A stretch of DNA of 64,000 nucleotides from Owenia fusiformis (taxonomy: Eukaryota > Annelida > Polychaeta > Sabellida > Oweniidae), in the NCBI GenBank assembly GCA_903813345.2, contig CAIIXF020000001.1, positions 51,603,885-51,667,884 on the forward strand, given 5' to 3'. The notes beneath the pieces were generated by a model, which saw only the letters and a list, made by a program, of their open reading frames with translations, was not told the origin of the DNA and searched no databases. Both the position numbers and the translations under genes were made by a program. Positions 1 through 10,356 of this stretch are shown here, one piece after another. The number at the start of each line of letters is the position of its first letter. Positions within the stretch are counted from its first letter, which is position 1.

Positions 1-173
1 GGCTAGCGCATGCGCATAGTGCCTTCAATCCGATCCTGTATTGTTTCATGAACCGCAACTTCAGACGAGGCCTCAGAAAACTCTTTAGGTGTCGTCGCAG
101 TCACAAAAGGGTAACAGCCTTTATGAAATTCCTTTCAAGACTCATAATTATGATTGCCATTATAACTGATTGA
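1..173 (+). CDS. 3' end of a class A (rhodopsin-type) GPCR gene, partial
   Basis: Read from base 3, the frame gives LAHAHSAFNPILYCFMN followed by RNFRRGLRKLFRCRR and ends at TGA 171-173. The NPxxY motif of transmembrane helix 7 (NPILY), preceded by a hydrophobic segment and followed by a basic amphipathic helix 8 with a cysteine that could be palmitoylated, is the hallmark of rhodopsin-family receptors. The pattern L-A-H-x-x-S-A-x-N-P-I-L-Y is most like peptide or amine receptors, but the ligand cannot be told from so short a piece. The remaining tail is short and oddly hydrophobic (FLSRLIIMIAIITD), so either this is the true C-terminus or splicing continues from a site near 110. The rest of the receptor lies before the window. 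The frame is too short to stand out as an ORF; the motif identifies it. Confidence 0.7.
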   Translation, partial: LAHAHSAFNPILYCFMNRNFRRGLRKLFRCRRSHKRVTAFMKFLSRLIIMIAIITD

Positions 174-580
174 AAGGCATGCCTTCCATTTTGTAATAGC
201 ACAGTCACTTGTTATGTATAATCATCGGCAAATTCCCTCTCGGAGCCACAGACTTTGAGACATATAATAATCAGGATTTCAATCTGCTGTCTACCCGTCC
301 TAATTAAGATCTTTTGTGAAAAGGATCACCTAAAGCCGAAAATTATTTAATACCTTAGCTAGAATGTCAGAGATAAAACCTCCTCCTTTATAGCTATTTA
401 CTTCCCTTATAGTAATCAATGTGCCGTTTCTCTTCTCATTTGTAAACATTTGTTTGTTCATGGTGCACGAAGGATTTTTAAATCAGAACAATTTATCGAG
501 TACTTTATTAAAACTTGATCGCCTGCTACCCCAGGGCTCCCAGACATCCACTCACCTGGACATCGGTTACCCCGGGTTCG
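174..580. other. No gene seen; downstream of the GPCR exon
   Basis: AT-rich sequence without recognisable coding or repeat content. It probably holds the 3' untranslated region of the partial GPCR gene if the stop at 171-173 is real. Confidence 0.3.
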
Positions 581-847
581 GTTCCGACCTCGCTGACCAC
601 GTTCCTTCCATCATGAGAAATCATGGCCTTCTTTTAGCTTCACACTAGTATGCGATCCTTCCAACCGAACCAAGTTCTCAAAACGCGAATATCGGTTCCT
701 TAGTCGCAAACCACTTGTTACTCTCTCCGAACTTATTTCTCAACTCGCGTATCGAGTTCCCACATCACAAACCGATATTCGCGGGTTGAATACGTGCTCC
801 GGGTGGAAGGATTGTGCCCAGGGGATTGTGATCAGTGAGGTCGGAAC
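581..847. repeat. Inverted repeat with 20-bp arms
   Basis: The arm 581-600 (GTTCCGACCTCGCTGACCAC) matches the reverse complement of 828-847 with two mismatches. A second inverted pair nested inside (CGCGAATATCGGTT near 685 against its complement near 770) makes this a small hairpin element. It is more GC-rich than its surroundings. I could not find a target duplication. Confidence 0.5.
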
Positions 848-1039
848 TTACGTCTGCGTGTGTCACGGTCTTGGACGCCTGCATCCGGCTTTCAAGCAGT
901 GCGGATTTTCAATCATTTGACCTCTCAGTACTTTTTCTCCAAGATCGAAGTGAGAATATGTTTGAAATATTATTTCTCATGCTTGGATAGTTATAACAGT
1001 TCCCACGATTTTAACAACAAACTGAAAGATTTATATATA

Positions 1040-1655
1040 CAGGGTGGGCCAAAAAACGCCACTTTTTTCAAGACACTACAACTTTTTTATTTTCCAAATT
1101 ACATACCCCGAATTTTGCAGTTATATAGTGCCAGGGGTTCTTAGTTATAATATAATACAACAAGTCCTTCAACTTGGATAATATTTGATCTAAAAGAGGA
1201 GTTCAATTGGTTCGCCACCCTATTTAATGATATATTTTAGTTTTAGTCACCTTGCTGATATAGCAGTATCAATGAAATGTTAGCTAAGTTTTTTCAACCT
1301 GTCTTAAATGCCAGCTTTAGTAGAACAATTTTCTAGATTGGGTGACTTCATACAATCTCCTGGAGTCCTTACCATACCCTATACTCACTGGGGTTTGCAT
1401 TAGGGCTATTAGCTTGGCGATCATCAGGCCGTATCGGTTCAGGAACATTTTGCAAATTATGCTTATTTCTCATGGCACACCACATGTTTAAGTGAGATGC
1501 TGGTGACATATTTTATTCAAGTAAAAGTGTATGATTCATGATCCATGGCTAGATAACAACCTCAAGTTTCATTTGGTATGCAAATTATGATTCTGTATCA
1601 AAAATTAAAAAAGTTATTGCAATTTGAAAAAAGTGGCGTTTTTTGGCCCACCCTG
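1040..1655. mobile_element. Mariner-type MITE with TA duplication (616 bp)
   Basis: The left end CAGGGTGGGCCAAAAAACGC and its continuation are repeated as a perfect inverted copy of about 32 bp ending at 1655. TA dinucleotides flank both ends (1038-1039 and 1656-1657). CAGGG(T)...CCAAAAA termini with a TA duplication are typical of Tc1/mariner elements. No transposase frame is visible inside, so this is a non-autonomous copy. The perfect match between the ends suggests fairly recent insertion. Confidence 0.88.
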
Positions 1656-2930
1656 TATGTAATCAAAACTTGCGAATTGCAATAAGATCATGGAGGTAGG
1701 ACAAAAAGAGAGAGGAAAACTTGCGGGAAAATGGTATGATATCGATGCAACAACCTTTTGAAACGAAAGGTGTAAAGAACACGTGCGTTTGGAAGAGGAA
1801 AATATACTTATATAGCCCCCAAAACAGACATTAAATTGCAATTAGAAGATCGAATTAGTGCAGAATTCCATCCAAATATTTAAGACTTGATTGTGTAAAG
1901 TTGTAAACGATGATATATTTTTATAGTGTCATAACGTTCCATTGCCCAAGCGTATTGTACAGAGTTTGATACATTAATATTTATGATAAATTGCGTTAAG
2001 TAAGCAATTCCACTTATTTTAGAAACTTGAAGTGAATTTTGATCAATCATTCATGTTGTTGTTACTAAAATGAATTGCTGTAGATCAGAGACTCGATTAG
2101 AAAACAATTTGTTATCTGGATTTATCCGACGGTAATAGGAACTATAGAAACTAGTTTTGATATCATTGTTATCTTCGTCCTATTGTCTGATTGTTTCATC
2201 CTATTAAATGTTTCTTTACTTTTTATCACTATGACAATATGTCGTAGAGTCGTAGTGAAGATGTCGGGCTCAAGAAATAGTAATAGAAAGTTGAAAGAGG
2301 TTACACGGGGTTGATGCAAAAACTTATGACAGGCCTAGGGCTTTAATGTTCATAAAATCACCAAAAATATTCCTTGTAAGACTGAAATGAATTGTCATGC
2401 TACAATCTCAATTGCGTTAATTCTTGATAATTTCGTAAACGAAAATGTCTCGGTCTCAATTTTGAAAAAATGCATTCACCTTTTGTACTATTTTAGATTA
2501 ATTCTGGAGAAACAACTCTCAAATTTTTAATTATTACAAATACCATCACCGACATATACATTACACATTGATTGATGTGAACGCCATGGGATAATTGATA
2601 TGGCTTGATGGTAGCCAAAGACGATGATAAAATGCGCATTTTCGTATTCGTTTATTCATTTCCATTGCCGATAAATCATGTCTCAATTACCTTACTAAGT
2701 CGCCATGACCATAATTAATTTATTCCTGCCAGTCTCACGCTACTGATACTATATTATATTATATTTATAAACTTACTAGTAATACCAACGAAGAGATCAG
2801 ATAGATAAAGCAACATTCAATTAGTATATTCGTACCACGCACTAAGATAACAAACTTGAAACGACAACCTGCAGAATCAAATCTTTTCCCCTAAGTCCGT
2901 TTTCTAGAAAATTCAAATCACGACCAAAGT
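1656..2930. other. No gene or clear element seen
   Basis: AT-rich sequence with many stops in all frames. The short ORFs here show no domain, codon pattern or splice-site context. Confidence 0.3.
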
Positions 2931-2939
2931 TCATACTTT

Positions 2940-3435
2940 ATGCCTTACTCTTTGAAACACCTGCTCATTTTTATAAGCCCACACGGTGAGCGATTGTAAT
3001 CGCCCACTTGTCTGTCTGTCCGTCCGTCCATCCGTCTGTCCGTTTGTCAACACATTCAAAATCCTCCATGACAATTGGAATGGTTTCACTTTCAAAATGT
3101 GTCTATACAAAGTCGTCAATTGTTCCATAAGTGGCGTCCAGGTACCTTTATTTCTTGATTATCAACAATGTCTACGAGTTTTGGCAAAATATGTAAGTTA
3201 TCAATAATGTCTACAAGCTTCAGCAAAATATGTTGCAAAGATTCAAAATGGCTGCCAATTTTATTGTAGAAAAATCAGGTGCTCAGCTTTTTTGTCATAA
3301 CTTCACAATGATTTCAATTTGTTTGAAATTGTACAGGTACCTTGCTTTATAGGTTACCAGTACTATCTTTACAAGTTTAGGCAAAATATGTTGCAAATTT
3401 CAAAATGGCTGCTAGTTTTATTGTAGAAAAATCAT
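2940..3435. repeat. Dispersed-repeat fragment with (GTCT/GTCC)n tract and a duplicated block
   Basis: A pyrimidine-rich microsatellite of TCTG/TCCG units lies at 3007-3048, next to a short hairpin (GAGCGATTGTAATCGCCC). Downstream, a block containing AATATGTTGCAAA and TTCAAAATGGCTGC, then TTTTATTGTAGAAAAATCA, occurs twice (about 3223-3277 and 3379-3433). This looks like the decayed body of an interspersed repeat. The family is not identified. Confidence 0.5.
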
Positions 3436-4008
3436 ATACGATCGTATAAAGCTACCTTTTAGTGTGCTAGTGAAATTCCTCTGTTCCAATTTCATTATAG
3501 AAAATGGTATTTTAATTTCAGCTAGCCAAGTACTTTTACAAAATTATTATCAATCTTTCATAATGTGCAAAAAAGTTAAAACATTCAAAATATTGAAACC
3601 TTCCCACGTGAGCGCAGTACCCATGGTACTATTCATTTAAAAGGTAATGTGGATGATATTTTTATTATTTGGGAGAAATAATTAGTCCTAAATAACTTCG
3701 CCATTTGATAAATATCGATCTTTTAAAATATTATACATTTTTGAGAACAATAATAGTACATCATTGATTCTGCCACTTGAATAAATATTTTCAAGAAGAC
3801 ATTAACTACAGCAGTTTAGAGCAGTTAAAGTTGTATTGACTTCAATATATACAATGAATGCCAAAGAGATGTTCCAAGAGTGTTTATATTTTGACCTATA
3901 CATGTTACCATGGCAATGGAATATGGTACATTGAAAATATGTTCTTTTAGTAATGTTGTATCTTTTAGGTTATTTTATAGAAAATATTTTGCAATGTGTG
4001 AAAAGAAT

Positions 4009-4147
4009 TTAAGCCCAAGACTCAATTGTGGCTACTTCATTCCATTCAGATGTTGTTTCCTAAACTTTGCATTCCCCATGCGGGGTGATGCAAAGATTTG
4101 GAAACAAAATCTTCATGGAATGGTTCAGCACACAATGCAATGAGTCC
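4009..4147 (-). repeat. Copy 1 of a long imperfect-hairpin repeat
   Basis: Sequence from AAGCCCAAGACTCA (4011) to TGAGTCC (4147) folds on itself: ATGTTGTTTCCTAAACTTTGCATT pairs imperfectly with AATGCAAAG...TTTGGAAACAA on the other arm around the tip CCCCATGCGGGG. The same arms and flanks occur, inverted, in the two tandem copies at 10571-11210. Confidence 0.6.
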
Positions 4148-4203
4148 AATCCTTAGCTAACATTTGTTACGTAATGTTAAGTTTAGAAGATATGGTTAGA
4201 TTG

Positions 4204-4707
4204 GGCTTTGTATAAAAAACCTCCTACCTCATACCCACCTACCCACCTACGTGGAACATGATACAGTCATTGAAGGGTTCAATTTGAAAGATTATTAAAT
4301 CTCAAAATAGCTCAAATTATTAACATTTCTACAATTCCGGTTTTATTTTATGACTAGACAGATGACAGATCCATAAATAAAGGCATATGGATGCATTTTA
4401 ATGTGTAATGACCCGAGGGCGCCCCAGGGGAATAAATAACTTACGACCGCGAGCATAGATCCAACAAGCCAGATAAAGAAATTGATAGAAAGTGTTCTAA
4501 ATGCGATGCCCCTTGTGGGAATCGAACCCAGCTGGGATGTAGTAGCAACTTGCTATCTATCAAGGGTTATTACAAATGCATCTATAGTTCATCATAAACT
4601 AAGATTTAATAAACTAAGATCTTTAAAATCGAACCCTTCAAAGACTGTATCATGTCCCACGTACGTGGGTAGGTGGGTATGAGGTAGGAGGTTTTTTATA
4701 CAAAGCC
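4204..4707. mobile_element. Mutator-like MITE with 9-bp target duplication (504 bp)
   Basis: The left end GGCTTTGTATAAAAAACCTC continues for about 100 bp as an inverted repeat of the right end finishing at 4707. Both sides carry the same 9 bp GTTAGATTG (4195-4203 and 4708-4716). Long terminal inverted repeats with a 9-bp duplication are the MULE signature. No transposase is present. Inside (about 4500-4530, minus strand) is a GGTTCGATTCC box like a tRNA T-arm, discussed under rejected items. Confidence 0.85.
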
Positions 4708-4927
4708 GTTAGATTGACTTGAAATTCATACAGTGATCACATATAGGCATATATTACAGATATATTTAAGTTTAGGCAATATTGATTACCATGAAAACGA
4801 ATTTGAATTTCCTTAGATTAAGTCCTTACAAAAATTGACGAGTCTATCACAGTTGATGTGCTATTTTTATTTTGCTTCTAATTTATATCAGTGATTTTGT
4901 GATAAATATACCTATGTACTCTTTCAG

Positions 4928-5437
4928 TGCGAACATGGTGGAGCCGGAGCGGGGGGACACGGCGTTGTGAAGACAATAACGAAGCGCAGACAGTTGCTGC
5001 GGAACTTGTCAAGCAGTAGCCTGTTTAGTCGCTCCAACTCTACAAGTGGAAGCCTAAAGCTTACCCGAACTACCAGTAACAGTAGCACGAACACGAGGAC
5101 TTCCAGGAACACGTTTAAATTACGTACCGCAGAAGAAACATGCGGTGACAAAACACGTTTCAACGAAGGAATGGTTCGTTCTCCTTATGGCGAATGTAAG
5201 AGGTTCCCGGATGTTGTAACGGATCACCAAGAGACTTGTCAAGATACGACTCCCAATGGCATCGAATTCAAATGCGACAATGCTGAAAACTGCAGTAGAA
5301 GAAAGAAAGAAATATTTAGTTGTAAATTAAACATTCCAACAACAATTACGGAAGAAAGTTCCCGGTGTCGTTCAGTGTCCCCCAATCCTTTTATATCTCA
5401 TCGTAAACATTTTAAAACGCATGACTTAGAAAACTAA
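4928..5437 (+). CDS. Unidentified protein, probable terminal coding exon
   Basis: An open frame runs from an acceptor-like site (CTCTTTCAG, ending at 4927) to TAA at 5435-5437. It begins CEHGGAGAGGHGVVKTITK. Next comes a basic, serine/threonine-rich part (QLLRNLSSSSLFSRSNSTSG and a run rich in T, S, N, R), then a cysteine-containing C-terminal half with CGDKTRFNEG, CKRFPDVV and NCSRRKKEIFSC. There is no signal peptide, membrane segment or family I recognise. It is much less AT-rich than its flanks and about 170 codons long, which argues for real coding sequence. No in-frame ATG starts the frame near its beginning, so upstream exons are expected to the left, but none could be recognised. It could instead be a chance frame. 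Confidence 0.42.
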   Translation, partial: CEHGGAGAGGHGVVKTITKRRQLLRNLSSSSLFSRSNSTSGSLKLTRTTSNSSTNTRTSRNTFKLRTAEETCGDKTRFNEGMVRSPYGECKRFPDVVTDHQETCQDTTPNGIEFKCDNAENCSRRKKEIFSCKLNIPTTITEESSRCRSVSPNPFISHRKHFKTHDLEN

Positions 5438-5511
5438 GATGATGAAACATCGATATCACAGCCGAAGAGATGATAATTTGACTGTTCTTACGAAAACTAA
5501 TCCGTCAAACT

Positions 5512-5685
5512 AGTGACAAGACATTCTAACAAAACTAGACTAGTGACAGGACATTCCGAAAAGACTAGACTAGTGACAAGACATTCTGACAAGAGTAGAC
5601 TAGTGACAAGACATTCTGACAAGAGTAGACTAGTGACAAGACATTCTGACAAGACTAGTCTAGTGACTGCTACTCCTAATCTTAA
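5512..5685. repeat. Tandem repeat, about 30-bp unit, 5-6 copies
   Basis: Units of the form ACTAGTGACAAGACATTCTG plus ACAAGAGTAG follow one another with few changes. The array starts within 80 bp of the stop codon of the exon above, so it may lie in that gene's 3' untranslated region. Confidence 0.8.
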
Positions 5686-5832
5686 ATGACCCTCACTTAA
5701 AATCACGGACTTACACAAATTATTTAACTTAAGACAGTGCTGGTCACTGAGTATCTTTAACCCCGACTTTAACCTTGTTTTAACCATGGAAAATATATCA
5801 ACAGTGCTGGACCCATCGTCATTGGTGCTTGT

Positions 5833-6180
5833 TGTACAAAGATGTACATAAATGATAAAAATTAAAACATAAGGGTTGTCGATAAAGGCATATATAGAGG
5901 ATATCCTATGATTTATGAGTGATATGATTTTTATCCACGAATGGATATGGTATCTGCACGAGCGAGCGTAGCGAGAGAGTGTACAAAGATGTACATAAAT
6001 GATAAAAATTAAAACATGAGGGTTGTCGATAAAGGCATATATAGAGGATATCCTATGATTTATGAGTGATATGATTTTTATCCACGAATGGATATGGTAT
6101 CTGCACGAGCGAGCGTAGCGAGAGAGTGCAGATATCAACATCCATGAGTGGATTAAAATCATATCACGAGTAAATCATAG
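5833..6180. repeat. Palindromic element with a 147-bp duplicated arm
   Basis: The 147-bp block 5833-5979 is repeated almost exactly as 5980-6126; one A/G difference was seen (CATAAGG/CATGAGG). The second copy then folds back: GATATCCTATGATTTATGAG pairs with its inverted copy ending at about 6182 (CGAGTAAATCATAGGAT). The hairpin tip is GCACGAGCGAGCG followed by TAGCGAGAGAGTGC. The tip resembles the one at 24740 (AGTGAGCGCAGCGAATGAGTG), tying the two into one structural family. Confidence 0.75.
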
Positions 6181-6187
6181 GATGTTC

Positions 6188-6478
6188 TTTTTATTCCATA
6201 GTTAAAGTCATCATCAGAATTGTCGGAAATTAAGTCATTTAATTCGAATTTTCCAAACGATCCTTCGATGTTGACACTTAGCCTCGTTTTGAGTCTGAAG
6301 TAGCAAAAATCCATTAACCATCGCATACGACGTCGTATGTCATGGCTAAAAAACCGTATGCTATGGTTAAGTGAAAATTTGTCAAAAATATCATATTTTA
6401 CCACTGATTACAAAAATACCGTTTTTATTTTCACATGTTATCCAATGAATATGACTTATGCTAACTATGGAATAAAAA
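6188..6478. mobile_element. Small inverted-repeat element, TTATTCCATAG ends (291 bp)
   Basis: TTTTTATTCCATAGTTA (6188-6204) is exactly inverted at 6462-6478. Inside is a second palindrome (ACCATCGCATACGACGTCGT...). The left part, with TTCCATAG then TCATCATCAG, matches the element at 24826 (TCCCATGG then TCATCATCAG), so this is a diverged relative of the elements at 24681 and 31694. Confidence 0.65.
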
Positions 6479-7408
6479 TCGGGTGGATATAAAAAAAAGA
6501 AACCCTGGTCGTGTGCTGCGTGTTCATCTTGATATATGAAAACTGATAATTTTCCATTCCATTCAGACGATGTACGTATGTACGTGTATCGTTTTTTGTA
6601 AATAAAAGAGTAAAAAGGTTGTACACAATTGTATACTTTGCAGAATATATATTGAACATTACAAAATCTCATCACTTTGTCCTCGTATTGCCCTCAAGCT
6701 ACATGTTGTACCTACAAGAAACGCATGCATTTATAATTACTCAGGTTACCATGGCTTGAACTTGGCAGGCTGCAGATTCTTTTAAATTTATTTCACTGTT
6801 TAAAATTGTTTGCCATGGGTAAAAGTAATTTTATGCGGATGAATCAATCAAAATTGTGACTTAGGTAAACTCGTTTATCATTGTATGCTAGTCTCGAAAT
6901 AAAAGATATCTCCATCGTTATTATAAGTTCCTAAAACAAACAGAGTATGAAATTTCTCTGGCCACACATTTTTCGTGTCATTTGGAATAAGAATATAATT
7001 AGAAAAAATCTACAATGGGGCCTACAATATGAATGGAATCCTTTTATATATTATTCTGTTCATAAAAGTATGAATTCAGTATCGAATCGACGTAATATCA
7101 GATTGAGGTAGTTTCGATCTCACATCAATCATTTTTCCTGATTGATTGCTAAAAGATGGCAGCATTCTTTGTATCTGTCCAAATAACAAAACAACTCTAT
7201 ACAAAAGTGTTGCTATTCAATAATTTAAGTTCGAGGAGTCATATAGATGGCAGAGTATTCGTGTTTTTCTGTCCCACCTGTTTGTCTTATTGCTCTAAAA
7301 GCAAAACAAAGATTATGTTGCAAATCATCTTCGGCCTAACAAATGCGTTACCTTTTCACCAATATGAGCTATTATCAGTTTTGCATCGCATATCACCGCG
7401 TAGAATGT

Positions 7409-7460
7409 CAGACAAAATGTTACCACCTGCCATTTGTTACAGACGCCGAACGCCAGATGT
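7409..7460 (-). repeat. Dispersed TGTAACAAATGGCAGG repeat, copy 1
   Basis: CCACCTGCCATTTGTTACAG is shared, in either orientation, with about 17665-17775, 40074-40130 and 51971-52070. Confidence 0.6.
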
Positions 7461-7601
7461 CCTCGCGAAAAGTTAGATACCATTATAATATGTCACCACT
7501 TGTGATGTTGACATACATCCAGGCATACCAGACTCTCTTCACATGCCCTGCATTTGGCCAGTGTCTCTGATGTGGAGTAAGACATAATTATATACATAGA
7601 T

Positions 7602-8116
7602 CACATTGGAATAGCCTGACAACGGTAAAGTCAGATACCGTTGTCACAAATGGCGGACATAACCGTGGCTTCAACTGTTTAACTACTTGGCCCTCATTTC
7701 ATTGGATTTTCGCTAATTCTGTGCATGTATTAAACTCTTGTTATGATGTTTTATATGAAATCCCAATTTCGATCAAATTGGGTCGTGAATCGCCGCAATA
7801 TAGCGTCTTCGATATCGTCAATGACAACGGAATCTGAATTTGAGTAATTTAAAAAGAAAACAGCATATGGTAATTACAGTATCCGGTATCTTATTTTGAT
7901 CGGTTAAATTAAAGACTTTATTTCGATGGTAGAACATTATTAACTGTACAATGAGTATTTATAATTAGACGCTTTGATTGATTGTTGTTCCAAAGGAATT
8001 TAGTATACGTGCTCTATTAAACATACTGTTCATGAAAATCAAATTGAAGCGACGGTTATGTCCGCCATTTGTGACGACGGTATCTGACTTTACCGTTGTC
8101 AGGTTATTCCGGTGTG
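7602..8116. mobile_element. CAC-ended inverted-repeat element with 5-bp duplication (515 bp)
   Basis: The ends read CACATTGGAATAGCCTGACA (left) and, inverted, CACACCGGAATAACCTGACA (right). The match continues for about 65 bp through ACGGTAAAGTCAGATACCG and AATGGCGGACATAACCG. The same 5 bp, TAGAT, flank both ends (7597-7601 and 8117-8121). CAC at the tip with a 5-bp duplication is the pattern of Transib-type elements; the internal sequence has no transposase. The class assignment is inference. Confidence 0.65.
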
Positions 8117-8209
8117 TAGATGGCAACGACTGTTTCAGTAAATTCTCTCTTGTTCTAATTAATATACCGTATAAGGCAAGTGCTGTGGTTGCAAGTAAGT
8201 CCGTAAGTA

Positions 8210-9172
8210 CAGGGTGTCCAAAAAAAACCAGGACCGTAAGAAAGTTGAATAACTTGGTCAATTTTGCATATTTTGCCTTGAAAGTTTAATGATAATCTGT
8301 TTATTGTGTCAAAAACTACAGTACTTTACAAAACATGCTCAAAGTGGGCACTTCTCCTCTCCACGCACAAACGAATCCTGCGAACAAAGTTGTTAATGAC
8401 CCTTACCTATACACATTAATGTGGATGGTAAATATTGGGGTAGTTATTGCCCTCTTAAGATTGTTAGGGGCCTGTCAGTATACACATTGGCTTTGAGAAA
8501 TCCTCAAAGATAAAAAATTTGGGGGATTTAGATCAGGTGAATGAGCTGCCCATATGGTTTGCGTTCTGTTGCGTACTGCAACTGATGAGCTGACCACCAA
8601 AGCATTGCCTAAACCATTTCAGCATATCATTTGCAATGTTGGGGTGGTATTGGCTTGCTGAAACCACTGCTTAATTATCTCCTTAGATGTCCCTTCTGGT
8701 GCTTAGTGACCTCCAAAACTTGGTGAGAACTTACTGGTCCTTGTTCATGGTGATAGCAAGTCCCCAGTCACCTTCGAACCAAAAGGGACTGATGATTCCA
8801 TGTTTCCTCATTGCCACCCAGGCAATGCATTGTTCAGAATGCAATGAATGCTGTAACATTTCATCAGGAGGATGTAAGCCCCAGTAGCAATTGTTCTTGG
8901 AACAAACTTTTCCATTCAGAAAGACATGTGTGTAGGAGGATCATCAACAGCTTTGTTCGCCGAATTGAATTGTGCATAGAGATGAGATTTGCACATTTGG
9001 GGCATGTTTTGTAAGGAGCTGTAGTTTTTGACTCAATCGGTAGATTATTATCAAACTTTCATAATAAAATTCGCATTGAATGAAATAAATAATTCTGGAA
9101 TTTCAAGGCAAAATATGCAAAATTGACCAAGTAATTCAACTTTCTTACGGTCCTGTTTTTTTGGACACCCTT
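8210..9172. mobile_element. Mariner-type element, decayed (963 bp)
   Basis: The left end CAGGGTGTCCAAAAAAAACC is inverted at 9172 with about 70 bp of matching sequence (continuing ACCGTAAGAAAGTTGAAT and TTTTGCATATTTTGCCTTGA). TA flanks both ends (8208-8209, 9173-9174), with one terminal base changed on the right. Both ends carry the last codons of a transposase pointing outward: RIRLCVERRSAHFEHVL followed by a stop on the minus strand at 8326-8380, and RIELCIEMRFAHLGHVL on the plus strand ending at 9014. The element is therefore a head-to-head product of two 3' ends, not a simple deletion of one element. Confidence 0.82.
8326..8650 (-). pseudogene. Remnant mariner-family transposase, C-terminal part
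   Basis: On the minus strand, with stops and frame changes, one reads WAAHSPDLNPPNFLSL, then a stretch ending RAI, then NNFVRRIRLCVERRSAHFEHVL with a stop at 8326-8328. The phrase (A)HSPDLNP-x-x-F is the conserved region around the third catalytic acidic residue in Tc1/mariner DDE transposases. The final segment, ending HFEHVL, is the usual tail of that family. The gene is too short and broken to be active. Confidence 0.7.
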
Positions 9173-9423
9173 TACCACGAACAGGACATTCTACTAGGGT
9201 GACACTTCTATGATTGCAAGTAATGTTCCAATTGCAATAAACTCTACCTCGTATATCCAGCAATTATATCTGTAAGTAATACCCCACTAAATAAACTAGA
9301 TCATTACATACGTAACCACTGTGTTGCAAGTAATGAATGTACCATTAGAATTTAGACTAGGTGTACATATGTGAAAATGTGGTTGCAAATATCGTTCCTC
9401 AGCTAAACCACTCTTCATAGAGT

Positions 9424-9705
9424 ACAGGGGCGTAGTCAGTCGGGGGGGGGGGGGGGGGTGCGATCGCCAAAAAATTCGGTTTTCAGTCAGGGGGTGCGAT
9501 TGTGGCATAAACAAGCCAAACAATTAAGATTTAACTTGAATTTTACAAAAATTTATGCAACTTCCTTCAAAATTGAGCTAGAAGCTTCAAATAAAAATCA
9601 TTTTAAAGCTTTTTTCCGTTCTTCTTCTTCTTCTGCTTCTGCTTCTGCTTCTGCTTCTTCTTCATATTGATCGCACCCATCGCACCCCCCCTGGCTACCG
9701 TATGG
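9424..9705. repeat. Probable transposon fragment with GGGGCGTAG end, poly-G and CTT/CTG microsatellite
   Basis: The left side reads ACAGGGGCGTAGTCAG, then a G tract of about 18 and GTGCGAT. The right side, inverted, reads GGTAGCCAGGGGGGGTGCGAT. A CTTCTTCTGCTTCTG microsatellite lies inside (about 9618-9663). I see no target duplication. Confidence 0.45.
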
Positions 9706-9797
9706 ATTATAACTGAAATGGTCATACAGTGTAAGTACAGAATGTAATGTTCTTCTGGATACTCTACATGACGTGGTTACAAATAATTCACCGTGAA

Positions 9798-10113
9798 CAC
9801 TGGTACTCACCTAGTTATGCTGACGATACGATGGCCAATGTGACAATATTTATGAAGATCGTCAACGTAACAAAAGCGAGGGACTAAATATGTAAATTGC
9901 GTCTTCGTTGATATACCAAAAATAGAACCGCCTGCATATTCTCAAACTAGACTATCTTCCTTAACTTTGAGCCAAACTATTGTCCACAACTTGAGTTATA
10001 AATGGTGTAGAATCGAGAAATAAAAATATCTTACCGAAAACGAAGCCCGGAAGTTCTTCCATCTTGTTACGCTGACGTCTCGTCAGCGTAACTACGGTAG
10101 GTGAGTACCAGTG
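9798..10113. mobile_element. CAC-ended inverted-repeat element with 5-bp duplication (316 bp)
   Basis: The left end CACTGGTACTCACCTAGTTA is inverted on the right as CACTGGTACTCACCTACCGT, and both continue into GTTAYGCTGACGA. The 5 bp GTGAA flank both ends (9793-9797 and 10114-10118). A perfect internal hairpin GTTACGCTGACG/CGTCAGCGTAAC lies at about 10067-10093. Architecture matches the element at 7602 (CAC tip, 5-bp duplication) although the sequence differs. Confidence 0.68.
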
Positions 10114-10226
10114 GTGAAGATTCTTCGTCCATAGTTTATCTTGATCACTTACGTGTGAGGTTGCAATGAGTGTACCAATAGACTTAACACCAATGTGGTT
10201 TCAAGTAATGCCTTGGCCCGGGTGCC

Positions 10227-10356
10227 TTGGTCACATTTGCTCCGATCCATCGGCCGGCGCCCGCCCGATTGAGTGTTTTTTCAATATTGTATTCAATTTT
10301 GAAAAAATACTCAATCGGACGGGCGCCGTAGAGAAAATTGGAGCAAATGTGACCAA
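10227..10356. repeat. 130-bp imperfect palindrome
   Basis: TTGGTCACATTTGCTCC at the left is inverted at the right (GGAGCAAATGTGACCAA). The inner arm CGGCGCCCG...CGATTGAGT pairs with ACTCAATCGGACGGGCGCCG. The hairpin spans almost the whole element. Confidence 0.75.

Noticed and set aside
6-16. Perfect NRF1-like palindrome GCGCATGCGCA at the window start
   Set aside because: It lies in the coding frame of the GPCR TM7 exon (codons for AHAH), so a promoter role is unlikely.
4490-4570. tRNA-like sequence on the minus strand with a GGTTCGATTCC box and AAGGGGCAT
   Set aside because: No matching 5' acceptor strand, D-arm or anticodon stem could be folded, and it lies inside a Mutator-like MITE. 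At most a B-box from an old SINE.
5497-6162. 221-residue open frame on the minus strand
   Set aside because: It is produced by the 30-bp tandem array and the duplicated palindrome arm; the protein simply repeats the DNA repeats.
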